Assembly (NCBI GenBank): GCA_013214545.1
Contig: JABSQB010000006.1
Coordinates: 1-64,000, forward strand
Direction: 5' to 3'
DNA length: 64,000 bases
DNA from: Henriciella sp.
GTDB lineage: Bacteria; Pseudomonadota; Alphaproteobacteria; Caulobacterales; Hyphomonadaceae
A program made the position numbers and the translations under genes. The notes below the pieces were generated by a model. It saw only the letters and a list, made by a program, of their open reading frames with translations, did no database searches and was not told where the DNA came from. Below, piece after piece: positions 37,679-47,298 of the stretch. Each line of letters begins with the position of its first letter. Positions within the stretch are counted from its first letter, which is position 1.

Positions 37679-39664
37679 CTATGCGCTGAGTTTCTTGGCC
37701 ATAAAGGGTTGAGATTTCAGCATTTCTCCAAACGCCTGAGCCGTGACCGGCGGGCTGTAAAGGAAGCCCTGCCCGATGTCGCACTGGCGCTCGGTGAGGA
37801 ATTGAGCCTGAGCCTCGGTTTCAATGCCTTCGCCGACAATTTTCATCTCCAGCGAGTTCGCCATGGACAAGATCATGTCGACGATTGCATTCGCTTGCGC
37901 ATCGTGTGGCGTGCCGGTCAGGAACTGGCGGTCAATCTTGAAGACGTCGAAGTCGAGTTGGGTGAGGACGGCGAGGTTAGAGTGTCCGGTGCCGAAATCG
38001 TCCATGGCGAGTTTGATGCCAAGGCGTTGCAGCGGCTCAACAACAGCGCGCACACGGTCCGGCTGCTGAATGGCGAGGCTTTCAGTGATCTCGATCTCAA
38101 ACTGGCGGGGTGGCAGGCCGGATTTGGCCAGCGCGTCGAGGATGGCTTCGGCGAGGTTGTCATTCTCGAACTGGCGCGGTGAGACGTTGACGGCGAGATT
38201 GACGCGATAACCTTCCTGCGCCCATTTGGCGGTTTCGACACAGGCCTTGCGCATGATCTGCTCACCAATCTGGCTGATCAGGCCTGTTTCTTCGGCCAGT
38301 TCGATGAAGACAGATGGCGAGACCAAGCGGCCATTCTCAAGTTGCCAGCGGGCTAGGGCTTCGGTGCCGGAGATGCGACCGGTCTGCAGGTCAATCTTGG
38401 GCTGGAACAGCGGAATGAAGCGGTCTTCGGCGACGGCCTGGCGCAACTCAGCTTCGAGCTTCAGCTTGGCGTCGCGCTGGCGCTCCAGCTTTGGCGAGTA
38501 GAAGGCAAAGCCAGTACGTGACTTTTGCTTAAGATCTTCGATCGTCGCCTGCGCGCGGTCCATGACGCGGTTGAGGCTGTCACCGTCCTGCGGCATCAAC
38601 ACGATCGACCCGCGCAAGGCCACCGGCAGGGTCTGCTGGTTGAAACGCAGCGGGATCCGGAACTCACCAAGCAATTCGCGAATAATCGCGGCGGTCTCAT
38701 CGCGCGTCACGTTTTCCTTGATCAGGATTGCGTATTTCTCGGCAAATAGGCTGCCGAGCAGCCAGTTGGCGGGGAAATGCCCGTGCTTGGCAGCGGCCTG
38801 GCTGGCAAAGATGCGTAGGCGATCAGCGACTTCGGTGTGGGCGTCGGTCGAGAGGCTGAGATTGGTCCCATCAGCGCCAGGGGTTTGCGGTTCGAACTCG
38901 ATGGTGACCAGCACCGCGTGTCCGGCTGGGGTCAGGCCCTGAATCGTTTCGCGAACTTCGTCATGGAAAGCACGTTCGGTAAGCAGGCCTGTACGCTCAT
39001 CTATACGCGCCGACGCGCGCAGGTTTTCCAATTCCTTGGACACACGGCGGGTGGCCCGGGTGGTTTCAAGCGCCAGCTGGCGGAATTCCGAAAAGGTGAA
39101 GTCCGTGACCCGGCGGCGGCCGGTTCCGGCGAGGCTATAGTCGCTGATCAGCTTGGTTGCCTGGTTGACCGACTGACCAACGGTGCGGGCGAAGGCGCGC
39201 ATGATCAGGGCTGAGATGGCAGAGATCGAAACGCAAAGCAAGGCAGCGAGCCAGTAAGGCAAAGGCGGCGTAAAAGGTCGGCTGGAGGCGTAAGTCAGGG
39301 TGCCGAGAGCTTCACCACCCTGGCCGATCGGGAATGACTCTGCCTTGCGTTCAAACTGCGGCGTGACGCTTCCAAACAGGTCATTGCCCTCGGTATCGCG
39401 CAGCACAGCGCGTCCGGCGAGTGGGCCATCAAGCGCCATTTCGATCGCCGGAACATCGCCATCAGCGTAGGAAGCGCCGAGCATATGTGATAGCTGTACA
39501 CCGTTATAGTGACGGGCATTCTGGTGGGCGTTCCAGGATTGCGAGAAGTAGAACACCGTAAACGCGCTGGACAGCAAAAGGCCGAGCATCATTGCTGCCA
39601 ATGTCAGCACATTGGAGAAGCTCGCCCTCGCCACAGACCTGGTTAATGCTCGAATTGGTGTCAC
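37679..39664 (-). CDS. EAL-domain protein with degenerate GGDEF domain
   Basis: 661 residues from a GTG at 39664 with AGAAGG upstream. Two N-terminal membrane helices (about 18-38 and 135-155) flank a small periplasmic sensor. A HAMP-like or coiled stretch, then a GGDEF-fold domain (about 225-380) follows; its active site reads GSLFAEKY instead of GGDEF, so cyclase activity is unlikely. The C-terminal EAL domain (about 405-650) keeps TEALARW, NVSPRQF, EITES, DDFGTG, KIDRQF and GEGIET, so c-di-GMP phosphodiesterase activity is plausible. Confidence 0.9.
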   Translation of the reverse strand: MTPIRALTRSVARASFSNVLTLAAMMLGLLLSSAFTVFYFSQSWNAHQNARHYNGVQLSHMLGASYADGDVPAIEMALDGPLAGRAVLRDTEGNDLFGSVTPQFERKAESFPIGQGGEALGTLTYASSRPFTPPLPYWLAALLCVSISAISALIMRAFARTVGQSVNQATKLISDYSLAGTGRRRVTDFTFSEFRQLALETTRATRRVSKELENLRASARIDERTGLLTERAFHDEVRETIQGLTPAGHAVLVTIEFEPQTPGADGTNLSLSTDAHTEVADRLRIFASQAAAKHGHFPANWLLGSLFAEKYAILIKENVTRDETAAIIRELLGEFRIPLRFNQQTLPVALRGSIVLMPQDGDSLNRVMDRAQATIEDLKQKSRTGFAFYSPKLERQRDAKLKLEAELRQAVAEDRFIPLFQPKIDLQTGRISGTEALARWQLENGRLVSPSVFIELAEETGLISQIGEQIMRKACVETAKWAQEGYRVNLAVNVSPRQFENDNLAEAILDALAKSGLPPRQFEIEITESLAIQQPDRVRAVVEPLQRLGIKLAMDDFGTGHSNLAVLTQLDFDVFKIDRQFLTGTPHDAQANAIVDMILSMANSLEMKIVGEGIETEAQAQFLTERQCDIGQGFLYSPPVTAQAFGEMLKSQPFMAKKLSA

Positions 39665-39777
39665 TCAGAAGCCTTCTACCCGACTCAACCCTCAACCTGT
39701 TGTTGCAACAATTGTTTAGGGAGTCGTGAACAGATCTGTGCTAGTCGAACCCTTGATTAAGCCCTAAGTGGACCGGC

Positions 39778-40371
39778 ATGACTGACAGAACCGCTACAAT
39801 CACGCGCAAAACCAAGGAAACCGACATTACGGTAACGGTGAATCTGGATGGCACTGGTAAGACCGATATCGCGACAGGTATTGGGTTTTTTGACCATATG
39901 CTGGACGCGCTGGGCCGCCATTCCTTTATCGATCTGACGGTCACAGCTCACGGCGACCTGCACATTGATGGTCACCATACAGTCGAAGATACCGGTATTG
40001 TCATCGGGCAGGCGATTAAGTCAGCGCTCGACGATTTTGCAGGCATCACCCGTTATGGTCACGCCTATCTGCCAATGGACGAGACCCTCAGCCGTGCGGC
40101 GGTGGACCTGTGTAAACGGCCCTATTTCGTCTGGAACGTGACGTTCGATCGCGACAAGATTGGCGACATGGACACTGAGCTGTTCAAGGAGTTCTTCCAG
40201 GCCCTCGCGGGTAATGGCGGCATGTGCCTGCACATTGAGAACCTGTATGGCGAAAACAATCACCACATTGCGGAGAGTTGCTTCAAAGCTGTCGCCAGGT
40301 CGCTACGCATGGCAGTCGCTCCGGACGCAAAACTCGCCGGAGCTCCTGCCAGCACCAAGGGCAGCCTCTAG
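39778..40371 (+). CDS. hisB: Imidazoleglycerol-phosphate dehydratase
   Basis: 197 residues, monofunctional. Metal-binding repeats: [31 protein letters not shown] and [18 protein letters not shown]. It converts imidazoleglycerol phosphate to imidazole-acetol phosphate in histidine synthesis. It is separated from hisH-hisA by a convergent MDR gene that overlaps its stop by four bases. Confidence 0.97.
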   Translation: MTDRTATITRKTKETDITVTVNLDGTGKTDIATGIGFFDHMLDALGRHSFIDLTVTAHGDLHIDGHHTVEDTGIVIGQAIKSALDDFAGITRYGHAYLPMDETLSRAAVDLCKRPYFVWNVTFDRDKIGDMDTELFKEFFQALAGNGGMCLHIENLYGENNHHIAESCFKAVARSLRMAVAPDAKLAGAPASTKGSL

Positions 40372-41507
40372 ACCGGATTTTGCGGACAGATCAGGTATTT
40401 CTGACCGGTCGTCTTGGCATTGTATTTCGCGACATTTTCGGCCTGCAGTGCCTCTGACAACGACAGCTCACCGGTATAATTGCTGGCGAACGTCGTAGTC
40501 AGCTCATCCGCAACCCGCTTGCGCAGGCGCATGGCAACATCCTGGCCGGCCTTCGCGAGGAAGTTTGGCAGAAGCCAGCCACCGACGCCCCAGGCCATGC
40601 CATAACCGCGGCTCAGCACGGTCGGCGATGTGTCGAGCCCGCCATAGAGATAGACCTGCTTGTGCGCGACGGAGCCGTAAATGCTGTAAGCGCCCGGCGT
40701 GCGTGCGGCTGCACCTTCCATTGCTGCGAGAATGTCAGAGGCGAGCTTTCCACCTCCGGTGGCGTCAAATCCGAGCGTCGCGCCCGTTTCGTGAATGGCG
40801 TCGATTAGGTCTGCCATGAAACTGTCTGTGCTCGAATTGACGATGTATTTTGCGCCGAGGTCGCGCAGGATGTTTTCCTGCTCCGGCTTGCGGACAATGT
40901 TCACGAGATCGACCCCGTCTGCCTGACAAATCCGGTTGAGCATCTGGCCAAGATTGGACGCCGCAGCGGTGTGGACGATGGCGCTGTGTCCTTCCATTCG
41001 CATGGTTTCGAGGAAGCAGAGTGCTGTGAGCGGGTTCACAAAACAAGACGCGCCTTCCTTGGCGGTGTTTCCCTCGTGCAGTGGCAGCGCCATCATCGCT
41101 TCGACGGCGCGATACTGGCCATACATGCCGCCCCCCATAACCGCGACCGTCTTGCCAAGCAGGCTTTGCGCATAATCGCCTTCACCGGCAGCGACCACAG
41201 TTCCGGCGCCTTCATTGCCGACTGGGAGCGCCTGACCCAAGCGGGCTTTCATCATCCGCATACCCTGTTCAGGGACCGGAGCTGTCAGAACCGTGTCCTT
41301 GCCGGAGCCTGAGTTGGTGGCCGCCGCCATATTGGACCAACCGAACATGACGCCATGATCAGACGGATTGATCGGTGTTGCCTCGACCCGCACGATAATC
41401 TGGTCGGGTTTTGGCTCAGGCATTTTCTTCTCAACCAGCTCCATTCGAAGCGTTGCGTCTTCAGTGACGGTTGAGACCATTTGTAGATAGGTTTCTGGCA
41501 GCGACAT
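40368..41507 (-). CDS. MDR-family zinc-independent alcohol dehydrogenase/quinone reductase-like
   Basis: 379 residues from the ATG at 41507, preceded by GGAGGA; the open frame reaches back to 41669 without a site. It has a medium-chain dehydrogenase fold: N-terminal GroES-like part ([29 protein letters not shown]) and Rossmann part with [20 protein letters not shown]. Catalytic Zn ligands are not apparent. It is probably an NADPH-dependent quinone or enoyl reductase. It splits hisB from hisH. Confidence 0.85.
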   Translation of the reverse strand: MSLPETYLQMVSTVTEDATLRMELVEKKMPEPKPDQIIVRVEATPINPSDHGVMFGWSNMAAATNSGSGKDTVLTAPVPEQGMRMMKARLGQALPVGNEGAGTVVAAGEGDYAQSLLGKTVAVMGGGMYGQYRAVEAMMALPLHEGNTAKEGASCFVNPLTALCFLETMRMEGHSAIVHTAAASNLGQMLNRICQADGVDLVNIVRKPEQENILRDLGAKYIVNSSTDSFMADLIDAIHETGATLGFDATGGGKLASDILAAMEGAAARTPGAYSIYGSVAHKQVYLYGGLDTSPTVLSRGYGMAWGVGGWLLPNFLAKAGQDVAMRLRKRVADELTTTFASNYTGELSLSEALQAENVAKYNAKTTGQKYLICPQNPV

Positions 41508-41649
41508 GGGGTGTCCTCCGGGATTTCGCGCGAATTTGCTCCACTCCTGCCCCTTGGACCAAGAATTGGCCAGCCTATCGTCGCGAAATGCTGCAGCTGC
41601 GCGGCCTTGTCCCTTTCCCTCAGCAAGCGTCTCGGCTAAGGGCGCAGCC

Positions 41650-42294
41650 ATGAGAATGATCGCGCTCATCGATTACGGGTCTGGAAACCTGCACAGCGCC
41701 GCACGGGCGCTGCGGGTGGCGTCGAACAATGCCAAGAAAACTCGCGAAATCCGGATCACCGCCGATCCCGATGCGATCGCCAACGCGGACCGTATTGTCT
41801 TGCCAGGAGTCGGTCACTTTGCTGATTGTGCCGAAAACCTGCGGGCGCGCGATGGTCTGGTGGAGGCATTGCGACAAACCGTGATGCAGCGTGGCGTACC
41901 GTTCTTTGGCATTTGTGTTGGTCAACAATTGCTTGCCACCCGCGGTTTGGAGGATGGCGAGACGCCGGGGCTCAATTGGCTTCCTGGCGATATTGACCGG
42001 ATCACGCCTGGAGACGACCTTGCGGTGCCACACATGGGCTGGAACGAATTAGCCTTGAGGCAGGATCACCCCGTGCTCGCCGGTCTTGGCGATGACCCGC
42101 ACGTCTATTTCACTCACTCTTATGCCTACCGTGATCCGGCGCAGAGCGACATTGCAGCGACGACAGAGTATGGCGAGACAATCATTGCTGCTGTGGCACG
42201 CGACAATATTTTTGCAACGCAGTTCCACCCGGAAAAAAGCCAGCACGTCGGCCTGCAAATCCTATCCAATTTTGTACTTTGGAACCCATCATGA
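41650..42294 (+). CDS. hisH: Imidazole glycerol phosphate synthase, glutamine amidotransferase subunit
   Basis: 214 residues from the ATG at 41650 (the frame is open to 41506, but family alignment starts at [14 protein letters not shown]). Class I amidotransferase triad: Cys in [11 protein letters not shown], His and Glu in [11 protein letters not shown]. It feeds ammonia to HisF, which is not in the window. The stop overlaps the hisA start (ATGA). Confidence 0.96.
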   Translation: MRMIALIDYGSGNLHSAARALRVASNNAKKTREIRITADPDAIANADRIVLPGVGHFADCAENLRARDGLVEALRQTVMQRGVPFFGICVGQQLLATRGLEDGETPGLNWLPGDIDRITPGDDLAVPHMGWNELALRQDHPVLAGLGDDPHVYFTHSYAYRDPAQSDIAATTEYGETIIAAVARDNIFATQFHPEKSQHVGLQILSNFVLWNPS

Positions 42295-43022
42295 GCTTCC
42301 AACTCTACCCCGCGATTGATCTCAAAGATGGTCAGTGCGTGCGCCTGCTGCGCGGCGAAATGGATCAGGCAACGCAGTACAATCCTGATCCTGGCAATCA
42401 AGCCGCGCAGTTCAAAGCCGCTGGGTTCCAAAACCTTCACGTGGTCGATCTGAACGGGGCTTTCGAAGGCGAAAGCGCAAATAGTTCAGCCGTGCGCGCT
42501 ATCCTTGCGGCCACGGATGTCCCGGTTCAGCTTGGCGGCGGCATCCGGACGCGGGCGCATATTGATGCCTGGCTTGAGGCGGGCATTTCCCGTGTCATTC
42601 TCGGCACTGCGGCGCTCCGCAACCCAGAGCTTGTCAAGGACGCCGCGCGCGCATTGCCGGGACAGATCGTCGTCGGTATCGATGCGAAAGATGGCATGGT
42701 CGCCGTTGAAGGCTGGGCGGAAACCTCCGACATGTCGGCAATTGAGCTCGCCAAGGCATTCGAGGGCTGCGGCGTGGCTGCGCTGATTGTGACTGACATT
42801 GCCCGCGATGGTATGAAGACCGGCGTCAATGTGGCCTTCACTGGCGCGCTTGCGGACGCTGTCTCCATCCCGGTGATCGCCAGCGGCGGGGTCGCCAGCG
42901 TGCAAGATATTCATGATCTTCGCGCGCATGCGGGGCAGCGCCCAATCGCCGGATCAATCCTTGGCCGGGCGCTCTATGATGGCGACCTGCAAGCGAATGA
43001 GGCGCTCAAGGCCGCGAGCTGA
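42291..43022 (+). CDS. hisA: ProFAR isomerase
   Basis: 243 residues from the ATG at 42291 that overlaps the hisH stop. TIM barrel with [17 protein letters not shown], phosphate-binding VQLGGGIRT and VIASGGVAS, and catalytic Asp residues ([12 protein letters not shown]). Isomerises ProFAR to PRFAR. hisF and hisE, usual next genes, do not follow; a convergent cupin gene does, five bases later. Confidence 0.96.
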   Translation: MSFQLYPAIDLKDGQCVRLLRGEMDQATQYNPDPGNQAAQFKAAGFQNLHVVDLNGAFEGESANSSAVRAILAATDVPVQLGGGIRTRAHIDAWLEAGISRVILGTAALRNPELVKDAARALPGQIVVGIDAKDGMVAVEGWAETSDMSAIELAKAFEGCGVAALIVTDIARDGMKTGVNVAFTGALADAVSIPVIASGGVASVQDIHDLRAHAGQRPIAGSILGRALYDGDLQANEALKAAS

Positions 43023-43027
43023 TAGAT

Positions 43028-43783
43028 TTAACCTGGTCGACCGCCCGTTTCTGGCCAAATCCCGATCGTTGAAAAGAACACCTTCGCGGCGTCTTCGTCA
43101 CCAGCTGCCCAGCCGCGCTCTTGTAGCTGCGGGGTACCATCTTCAGCCAGTACAAATCCGCGAAACAGCGCCGCCGGATGGGCCATGTCGCCGGGCTCTG
43201 TGAACACATAAAGTTCGCGATGATTTTCCAGGTGGCAAACACTCGCCGGCCTCGACATGGCGTGGCAGTGATAATCACCCCGCGACTCGATATTATCCAT
43301 TAGCGTCGTGATCTTCTCGGCCTCGACTCCGAGTTCGAATGCTTGCACATCCGGCACCGGGCCTTCATCGCTCATGTTGATGCGCTCGGGCAATCCGGCT
43401 TTGTGGACGCGGAAGACAATTGCGCGTGCGCCCTCTGGGCCGCCGCGTGGAGCGTGCTCGGCTTCAGGCGAGATAACATAAGCGTCGCCGGCTTCTAGGA
43501 TCTGATTAGGCTTACCCGCTTCAATGTGTACGGCCGAGCCTTCAATCACATACACGAATTCCTCGCCCGGATGATAATGGCGCGGAACCGACGCGCCCGC
43601 GGGAATCACCACGTCAGAGATAATTACTTCAAGATCGTCGGAAATGGTGATCGGTCCGCGCAGCATCAGGTTGGATCCGGGCGGCGGCTTCACCGCAGCG
43701 CTGTCGCCATGGTGATGCGCTTTGACGCTGACACAGGCGGTCAGACCCAAGACGGCAACCGTCGTCGCAATTGACTTAAGCAT
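43028..43783 (-). CDS. Cupin-domain lipoprotein
   Basis: 251 residues. Signal peptide with lipobox LTAC (Cys17), then a His/Ser segment. Cupin motif 1 is PRHYHPGEEFVYVIEG, and motif 2 is AYVISPEAEHAPRG, with metal-binding His and Glu. A second half (about 150-251; ESRGDYHCHAMSRPASVCHL) is unique. It is probably a periplasmic metal-dependent sensor or enzyme. Its start overlaps the upstream gene's stop (TAATG), so it ends a three-gene operon. Confidence 0.82.
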   Translation of the reverse strand: MLKSIATTVAVLGLTACVSVKAHHHGDSAAVKPPPGSNLMLRGPITISDDLEVIISDVVIPAGASVPRHYHPGEEFVYVIEGSAVHIEAGKPNQILEAGDAYVISPEAEHAPRGGPEGARAIVFRVHKAGLPERINMSDEGPVPDVQAFELGVEAEKITTLMDNIESRGDYHCHAMSRPASVCHLENHRELYVFTEPGDMAHPAALFRGFVLAEDGTPQLQERGWAAGDEDAAKVFFSTIGIWPETGGRPG

Positions 43784-45390
43784 TACTCAGTCTCCTTCCA
43801 GAAGCCGGTCATTTCCAGCGCCAGGTCGCGGGCAATGTCTTCGGCGCCAATAGCGACCAGAGTTTCCAGCAGCACGATCTTGTCCGGCCCTGCGAGCGCC
43901 CCGGCGTCACCGCCGGTCATCGCCAGCACCATCAGTGCTGACTCACCGACCGCATCGGCCTTCGCCGCGGCTTTCAGACTGGTGACCTGCCCCTGAGCCA
44001 GGCGAATGTCGGTATCCGAAGTTTGTAAGACGAAATCCCGCGCAATTGGGGATAATGGAATGTCGAGCCCTGCCCATAGTGTGAAAATCGACGCGGCAAG
44101 ATCCTCGCGATCTGTCGAATCTGCGGTTGAGATGAGGCGCTTCTCCACCGCGCCCATGGCTTTCGCGGAAGACACCCGGCCGGCAATGACGTCGACCGCG
44201 TTCAAAACAGCAACCTCGAACCGTTTCTCGCGCGCATTTTCGCTCAGATTAAGCGCGGTCATCCAGGATTGAGCGAGATCACGGTCCCCGCCAATCGTTG
44301 CAGCGCGGGCGTAAATCAGAGAATAATCGGCCGTCACTTCGCTTTGCGACAGATTAGCGAGATCGGCTTCGAACAGTTTTGCGGTGCTGCGATACTCAGC
44401 AATACCGCCGCGGGCGGCACGCTGCAGCACATCGGCAAGCCCCGCCGCGCGATCCTCATCACTGACAAGAGGGTCATTCAGATCGCGCAAGACCTGCTCC
44501 AGGAGAGAATCCGGCTCATATTCAGGGTCTTCCAGTCGTGACAGCAGGATATTGCGCCGGTCAGCGGCATCCACCAAACCGATTTCACTGGCGGCTTCTG
44601 CAAAGCGCGCGCGGACATCGGCTGGAACGCCGGGGCGCTGTGCGACGGCGGCAGCGAGATCTGGCCGATTGGGTTCCGGTTCTACATCCACTGGGTCGAG
44701 CCCAGCTTTGTCCGATAGCGCAATGTTGAGGCCTGTATCGAAGCGCGCTTCTGGCGGGTTCGGAGAGTCGCCGGACGAGGCAAAAATCGCAGCGATGGTC
44801 CAGTCATCCATCGCGCCTTGCGCCTCAGCGACCTCAATCGCGATCTGTGCGCCCGCGACATTATCCTCGAGGACCGCGCAGACGGCGCGAAGCTTCAGCC
44901 AATAGCTCTCCGCTCGGACGGGGCCGTCGAGTTTTGAACACGCCGTGAGTTCTTGACCGCTCGCCATGTCGAGATCGACGGCCAGGGTTTCGGCATCGAG
45001 GCCGCTCGAGTCAGCAGCAAGTTGCGGCACCAACGCGGCCGCTGCGCGTGCTTCGCCAAGTTCCAACATCAACCTGGCACGCTCTGCCAACAGCAATTCA
45101 GCCTTGGACCCAACGGGCCGGGTTGCGGGAGACAGAATGGTCCGCCTGAGTAGCCGCCGCTCAGCCGGGCTGAGATCGGCGGTGCGAACAGATTGCATCA
45201 ATGCCAGCAAGGTATCGTCATTCGACCGCTGCCAGAGATCATTTGGGAATTCCGACTCATCGACGGACAGATACCGCTGCCCCCAGGCGCTGAGGTCGCC
45301 CAGGCTTTCCGACTCTACTTGCGCCGAAGCACTGCTCATCGCCAGTAAGGCGGCCCCCAACACTGCGCCAAGCGCAGGTTTAGAGCACAT
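43783..45390 (-). CDS. Secreted helical-repeat protein of unknown function
   Basis: 535 residues from the ATG at 45390 with GGAG seven bases upstream. The signal peptide ends in SSASAQ. The rest is Ala/Leu/Glu-rich alpha helix with a repeat-like layout (LLLAERARLMLELGEARAAA, later SLIYARAATIGGDRDLAQSW), recalling Sel1/TPR-type solenoids. It is probably periplasmic. Conserved large secreted helical proteins next to aroK are seen in related Alphaproteobacteria, but the function is unknown. It overlaps both a 44-residue membrane protein upstream and the cupin gene downstream. Confidence 0.75.
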   Translation of the reverse strand: MCSKPALGAVLGAALLAMSSASAQVESESLGDLSAWGQRYLSVDESEFPNDLWQRSNDDTLLALMQSVRTADLSPAERRLLRRTILSPATRPVGSKAELLLAERARLMLELGEARAAAALVPQLAADSSGLDAETLAVDLDMASGQELTACSKLDGPVRAESYWLKLRAVCAVLEDNVAGAQIAIEVAEAQGAMDDWTIAAIFASSGDSPNPPEARFDTGLNIALSDKAGLDPVDVEPEPNRPDLAAAVAQRPGVPADVRARFAEAASEIGLVDAADRRNILLSRLEDPEYEPDSLLEQVLRDLNDPLVSDEDRAAGLADVLQRAARGGIAEYRSTAKLFEADLANLSQSEVTADYSLIYARAATIGGDRDLAQSWMTALNLSENAREKRFEVAVLNAVDVIAGRVSSAKAMGAVEKRLISTADSTDREDLAASIFTLWAGLDIPLSPIARDFVLQTSDTDIRLAQGQVTSLKAAAKADAVGESALMVLAMTGGDAGALAGPDKIVLLETLVAIGAEDIARDLALEMTGFWKETE

Positions 45391-45514
45391 GTTCAATCTC
45401 CATCCGGACCTCGCCAGCTTCGGGTTTCTGGTCGGACATGGAATTGCCTAGCCACCACAGCACGCCAAGCACGGCGGCGACGAGGATGCTCAGGATGATG
45501 AGCCATTTGCGCAT
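45380..45514 (-). CDS. Small single-pass membrane protein (44 aa)
   Basis: 44 codons plus stop. Residues 3-23 form one membrane helix (WLIILSILVAAVLGVLWWLG), followed by an acidic tail with EVRMEIEHVL. The start is ATG at 45514 with AAAGG about ten bases upstream. Its 3' end overlaps the start of the 535-residue secreted protein by 11 bp, and the ribosome-binding site of that gene lies inside it, so translation is likely coupled. It diverges from aroK. Confidence 0.7.
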   Translation of the reverse strand: MRKWLIILSILVAAVLGVLWWLGNSMSDQKPEAGEVRMEIEHVL

Positions 45515-45607
45515 GATTGTCTTGCCTTTCGCACGCTAAACCGGTGGCCAAAGATTGCCGGATCTGCTTCGTCTATATAGGACAGGAATTGCTGACCCGA
45601 AAAGACC

Positions 45608-46183
45608 ATGGCTGAAGACCGATCTAGTACCTTGAAACCCGACAGAAATGAGGCGGCGTGGGCTGACCGCACGGTCGCACTCGTCGGATTAATGGGCGCG
45701 GGCAAATCAACGGTTGGTCGCCGCCTGGCGACAAAGCTCGGTCGTCCCTTTATCGACAGCGATGACGAGATCGAAAAAGCGGCGGGATTGTCCGTGGCCG
45801 ATATCTTCGCGCTGCACGGCGAAGAGGAGTTTCGCCGGGTTGAGCATAAAGTGCTGGAGCGACTGTTGAGCGAGCCGCCGCAAGTCCTGGCCACCGGCGG
45901 CGGCGCTTATCTCAACCCTCATACCCGCGAAATGATGCGCAAGAATGCTGTCACAGTCTGGCTTAATGCCGATCTGGAGACCTTGTGGAAGCGCGTATCG
46001 CGCCGCAATCACCGGCCCTTGCTGCGTCGCCCGGATGCAAAGCAAGTATTGGCAAGCTTGTTTGATGAGCGCCGTCCTATATATGAGCTCGCTGACCTAA
46101 CTGTTCACAGTGTGGACGGGCCGCAATCCAAGACGGTCACTTCGATTATTAAGGCCCTGGAGACATGGACGCCGATACCTTGA
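45608..46183 (+). CDS. aroK: Shikimate kinase
   Basis: 191 residues, with a 20-residue N-terminal extension before [19 protein letters not shown] (Walker A). Substrate residues are in [13 protein letters not shown] and [11 protein letters not shown], and the lid Arg in [12 protein letters not shown]. It phosphorylates shikimate. It overlaps aroB by 19 bp. Confidence 0.96.
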   Translation: MAEDRSSTLKPDRNEAAWADRTVALVGLMGAGKSTVGRRLATKLGRPFIDSDDEIEKAAGLSVADIFALHGEEEFRRVEHKVLERLLSEPPQVLATGGGAYLNPHTREMMRKNAVTVWLNADLETLWKRVSRRNHRPLLRRPDAKQVLASLFDERRPIYELADLTVHSVDGPQSKTVTSIIKALETWTPIP

Positions 46184-47298
46184 GCCAGCCCCTGACCGTC
46201 CGCGTGGACCTCGGCGCGCGCAGCTATGACATTCTGATTGGTGATGACCTGATCGCTCGTGCCGGCGAGCTGATCGAGCCGTTTGCGAGCCAGAAACGGG
46301 GTTTTGTAATCAGCGATGAAACCGTTTGGGGGCTGCATGGCGATGCGCTCCGCAAGGGCTTGGCGGCGGCGGGGTTCGATACGCTCGAGAAAGTCCTGCC
46401 CGCCGGTGAAGGCACGAAGAATTGGACGCAGCTCGGCGAGGTGCTTGACTGGCTTCTGGCCAGCGGCGCCGGCCGCGACGATGTGCTTTTAGCCTTTGGC
46501 GGTGGCGTGATCGGGGACCTGACCGGGCTTGCCGCATCCCTGTTGAAGCGCGGTATGAAATTTGTGCAGGTACCAACAACGCTATTGGCGCAGGTTGATA
46601 GTTCAGTCGGCGGCAAAACGGCGGTCAATTCTGGGCACGGCAAGAACCTGGTCGGCGCGTTCTATCAGCCTCAACTGGTGATCGCCGATACGGGAATTCT
46701 GAAAACACTGCCTGAGCGCGAGCGCCGGGCCGGGTATGCTGAGATTATCAAGTATGGGCTGATCAATGACCGCGCCTTTATCGATTGGCTCGCAAAGCAC
46801 GGCGCTAACGTTCTGGCGCTGCAGCCTGATGCGATTAGTGAGGCCGTGGCTGTGTCATGCCGGGCGAAAGCAGGAATTGTCGCTCAGGATGAACGCGAAG
46901 GCGGCGTGCGCGCGCTGCTCAATCTCGGCCATACGTTTGGACACGCACTGGAGGCGGCGAACGGCTATGGGCCTGAATTGCTACATGGAGAGGCTGTCGG
47001 TACCGGAATGGTGCTTGCCCTTCGCTATTCAGCCAGGCTTGGTTTGATGAGCGCGGCTGACGCAGAGCTTGCTGCTGGATTGATCGCGCAAAGCGGCTTG
47101 CAAATCACGCTTTCGGCGCTCCCCGGCGGACCGTATCCAGAGGATGCGATAGTTGAGGCGATGCGGCAGGACAAGAAAGCACGCGCCGGGCAAGTTCCCC
47201 TGATTCTTGCAAAGGGCCTTGGAGAGTCCTTTATCTATCCAAATGCAGACCTGCAGGACGTGCAGGCATTCTTACAAGAGGAGCTGCAAAAAAGCTGA
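46165..47298 (+). CDS. aroB: 3-dehydroquinate synthase
   Basis: 377 residues from the ATG at 46165, inside the aroK end. [14 protein letters not shown] (NAD site) and [19 protein letters not shown] are diagnostic. [16 protein letters not shown] holds metal-binding His. It makes 3-dehydroquinate from DAHP. Its stop overlaps the next start by one base (TGATG). Confidence 0.97.
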   Translation: MDADTLSQPLTVRVDLGARSYDILIGDDLIARAGELIEPFASQKRGFVISDETVWGLHGDALRKGLAAAGFDTLEKVLPAGEGTKNWTQLGEVLDWLLASGAGRDDVLLAFGGGVIGDLTGLAASLLKRGMKFVQVPTTLLAQVDSSVGGKTAVNSGHGKNLVGAFYQPQLVIADTGILKTLPERERRAGYAEIIKYGLINDRAFIDWLAKHGANVLALQPDAISEAVAVSCRAKAGIVAQDEREGGVRALLNLGHTFGHALEAANGYGPELLHGEAVGTGMVLALRYSARLGLMSAADAELAAGLIAQSGLQITLSALPGGPYPEDAIVEAMRQDKKARAGQVPLILAKGLGESFIYPNADLQDVQAFLQEELQKS

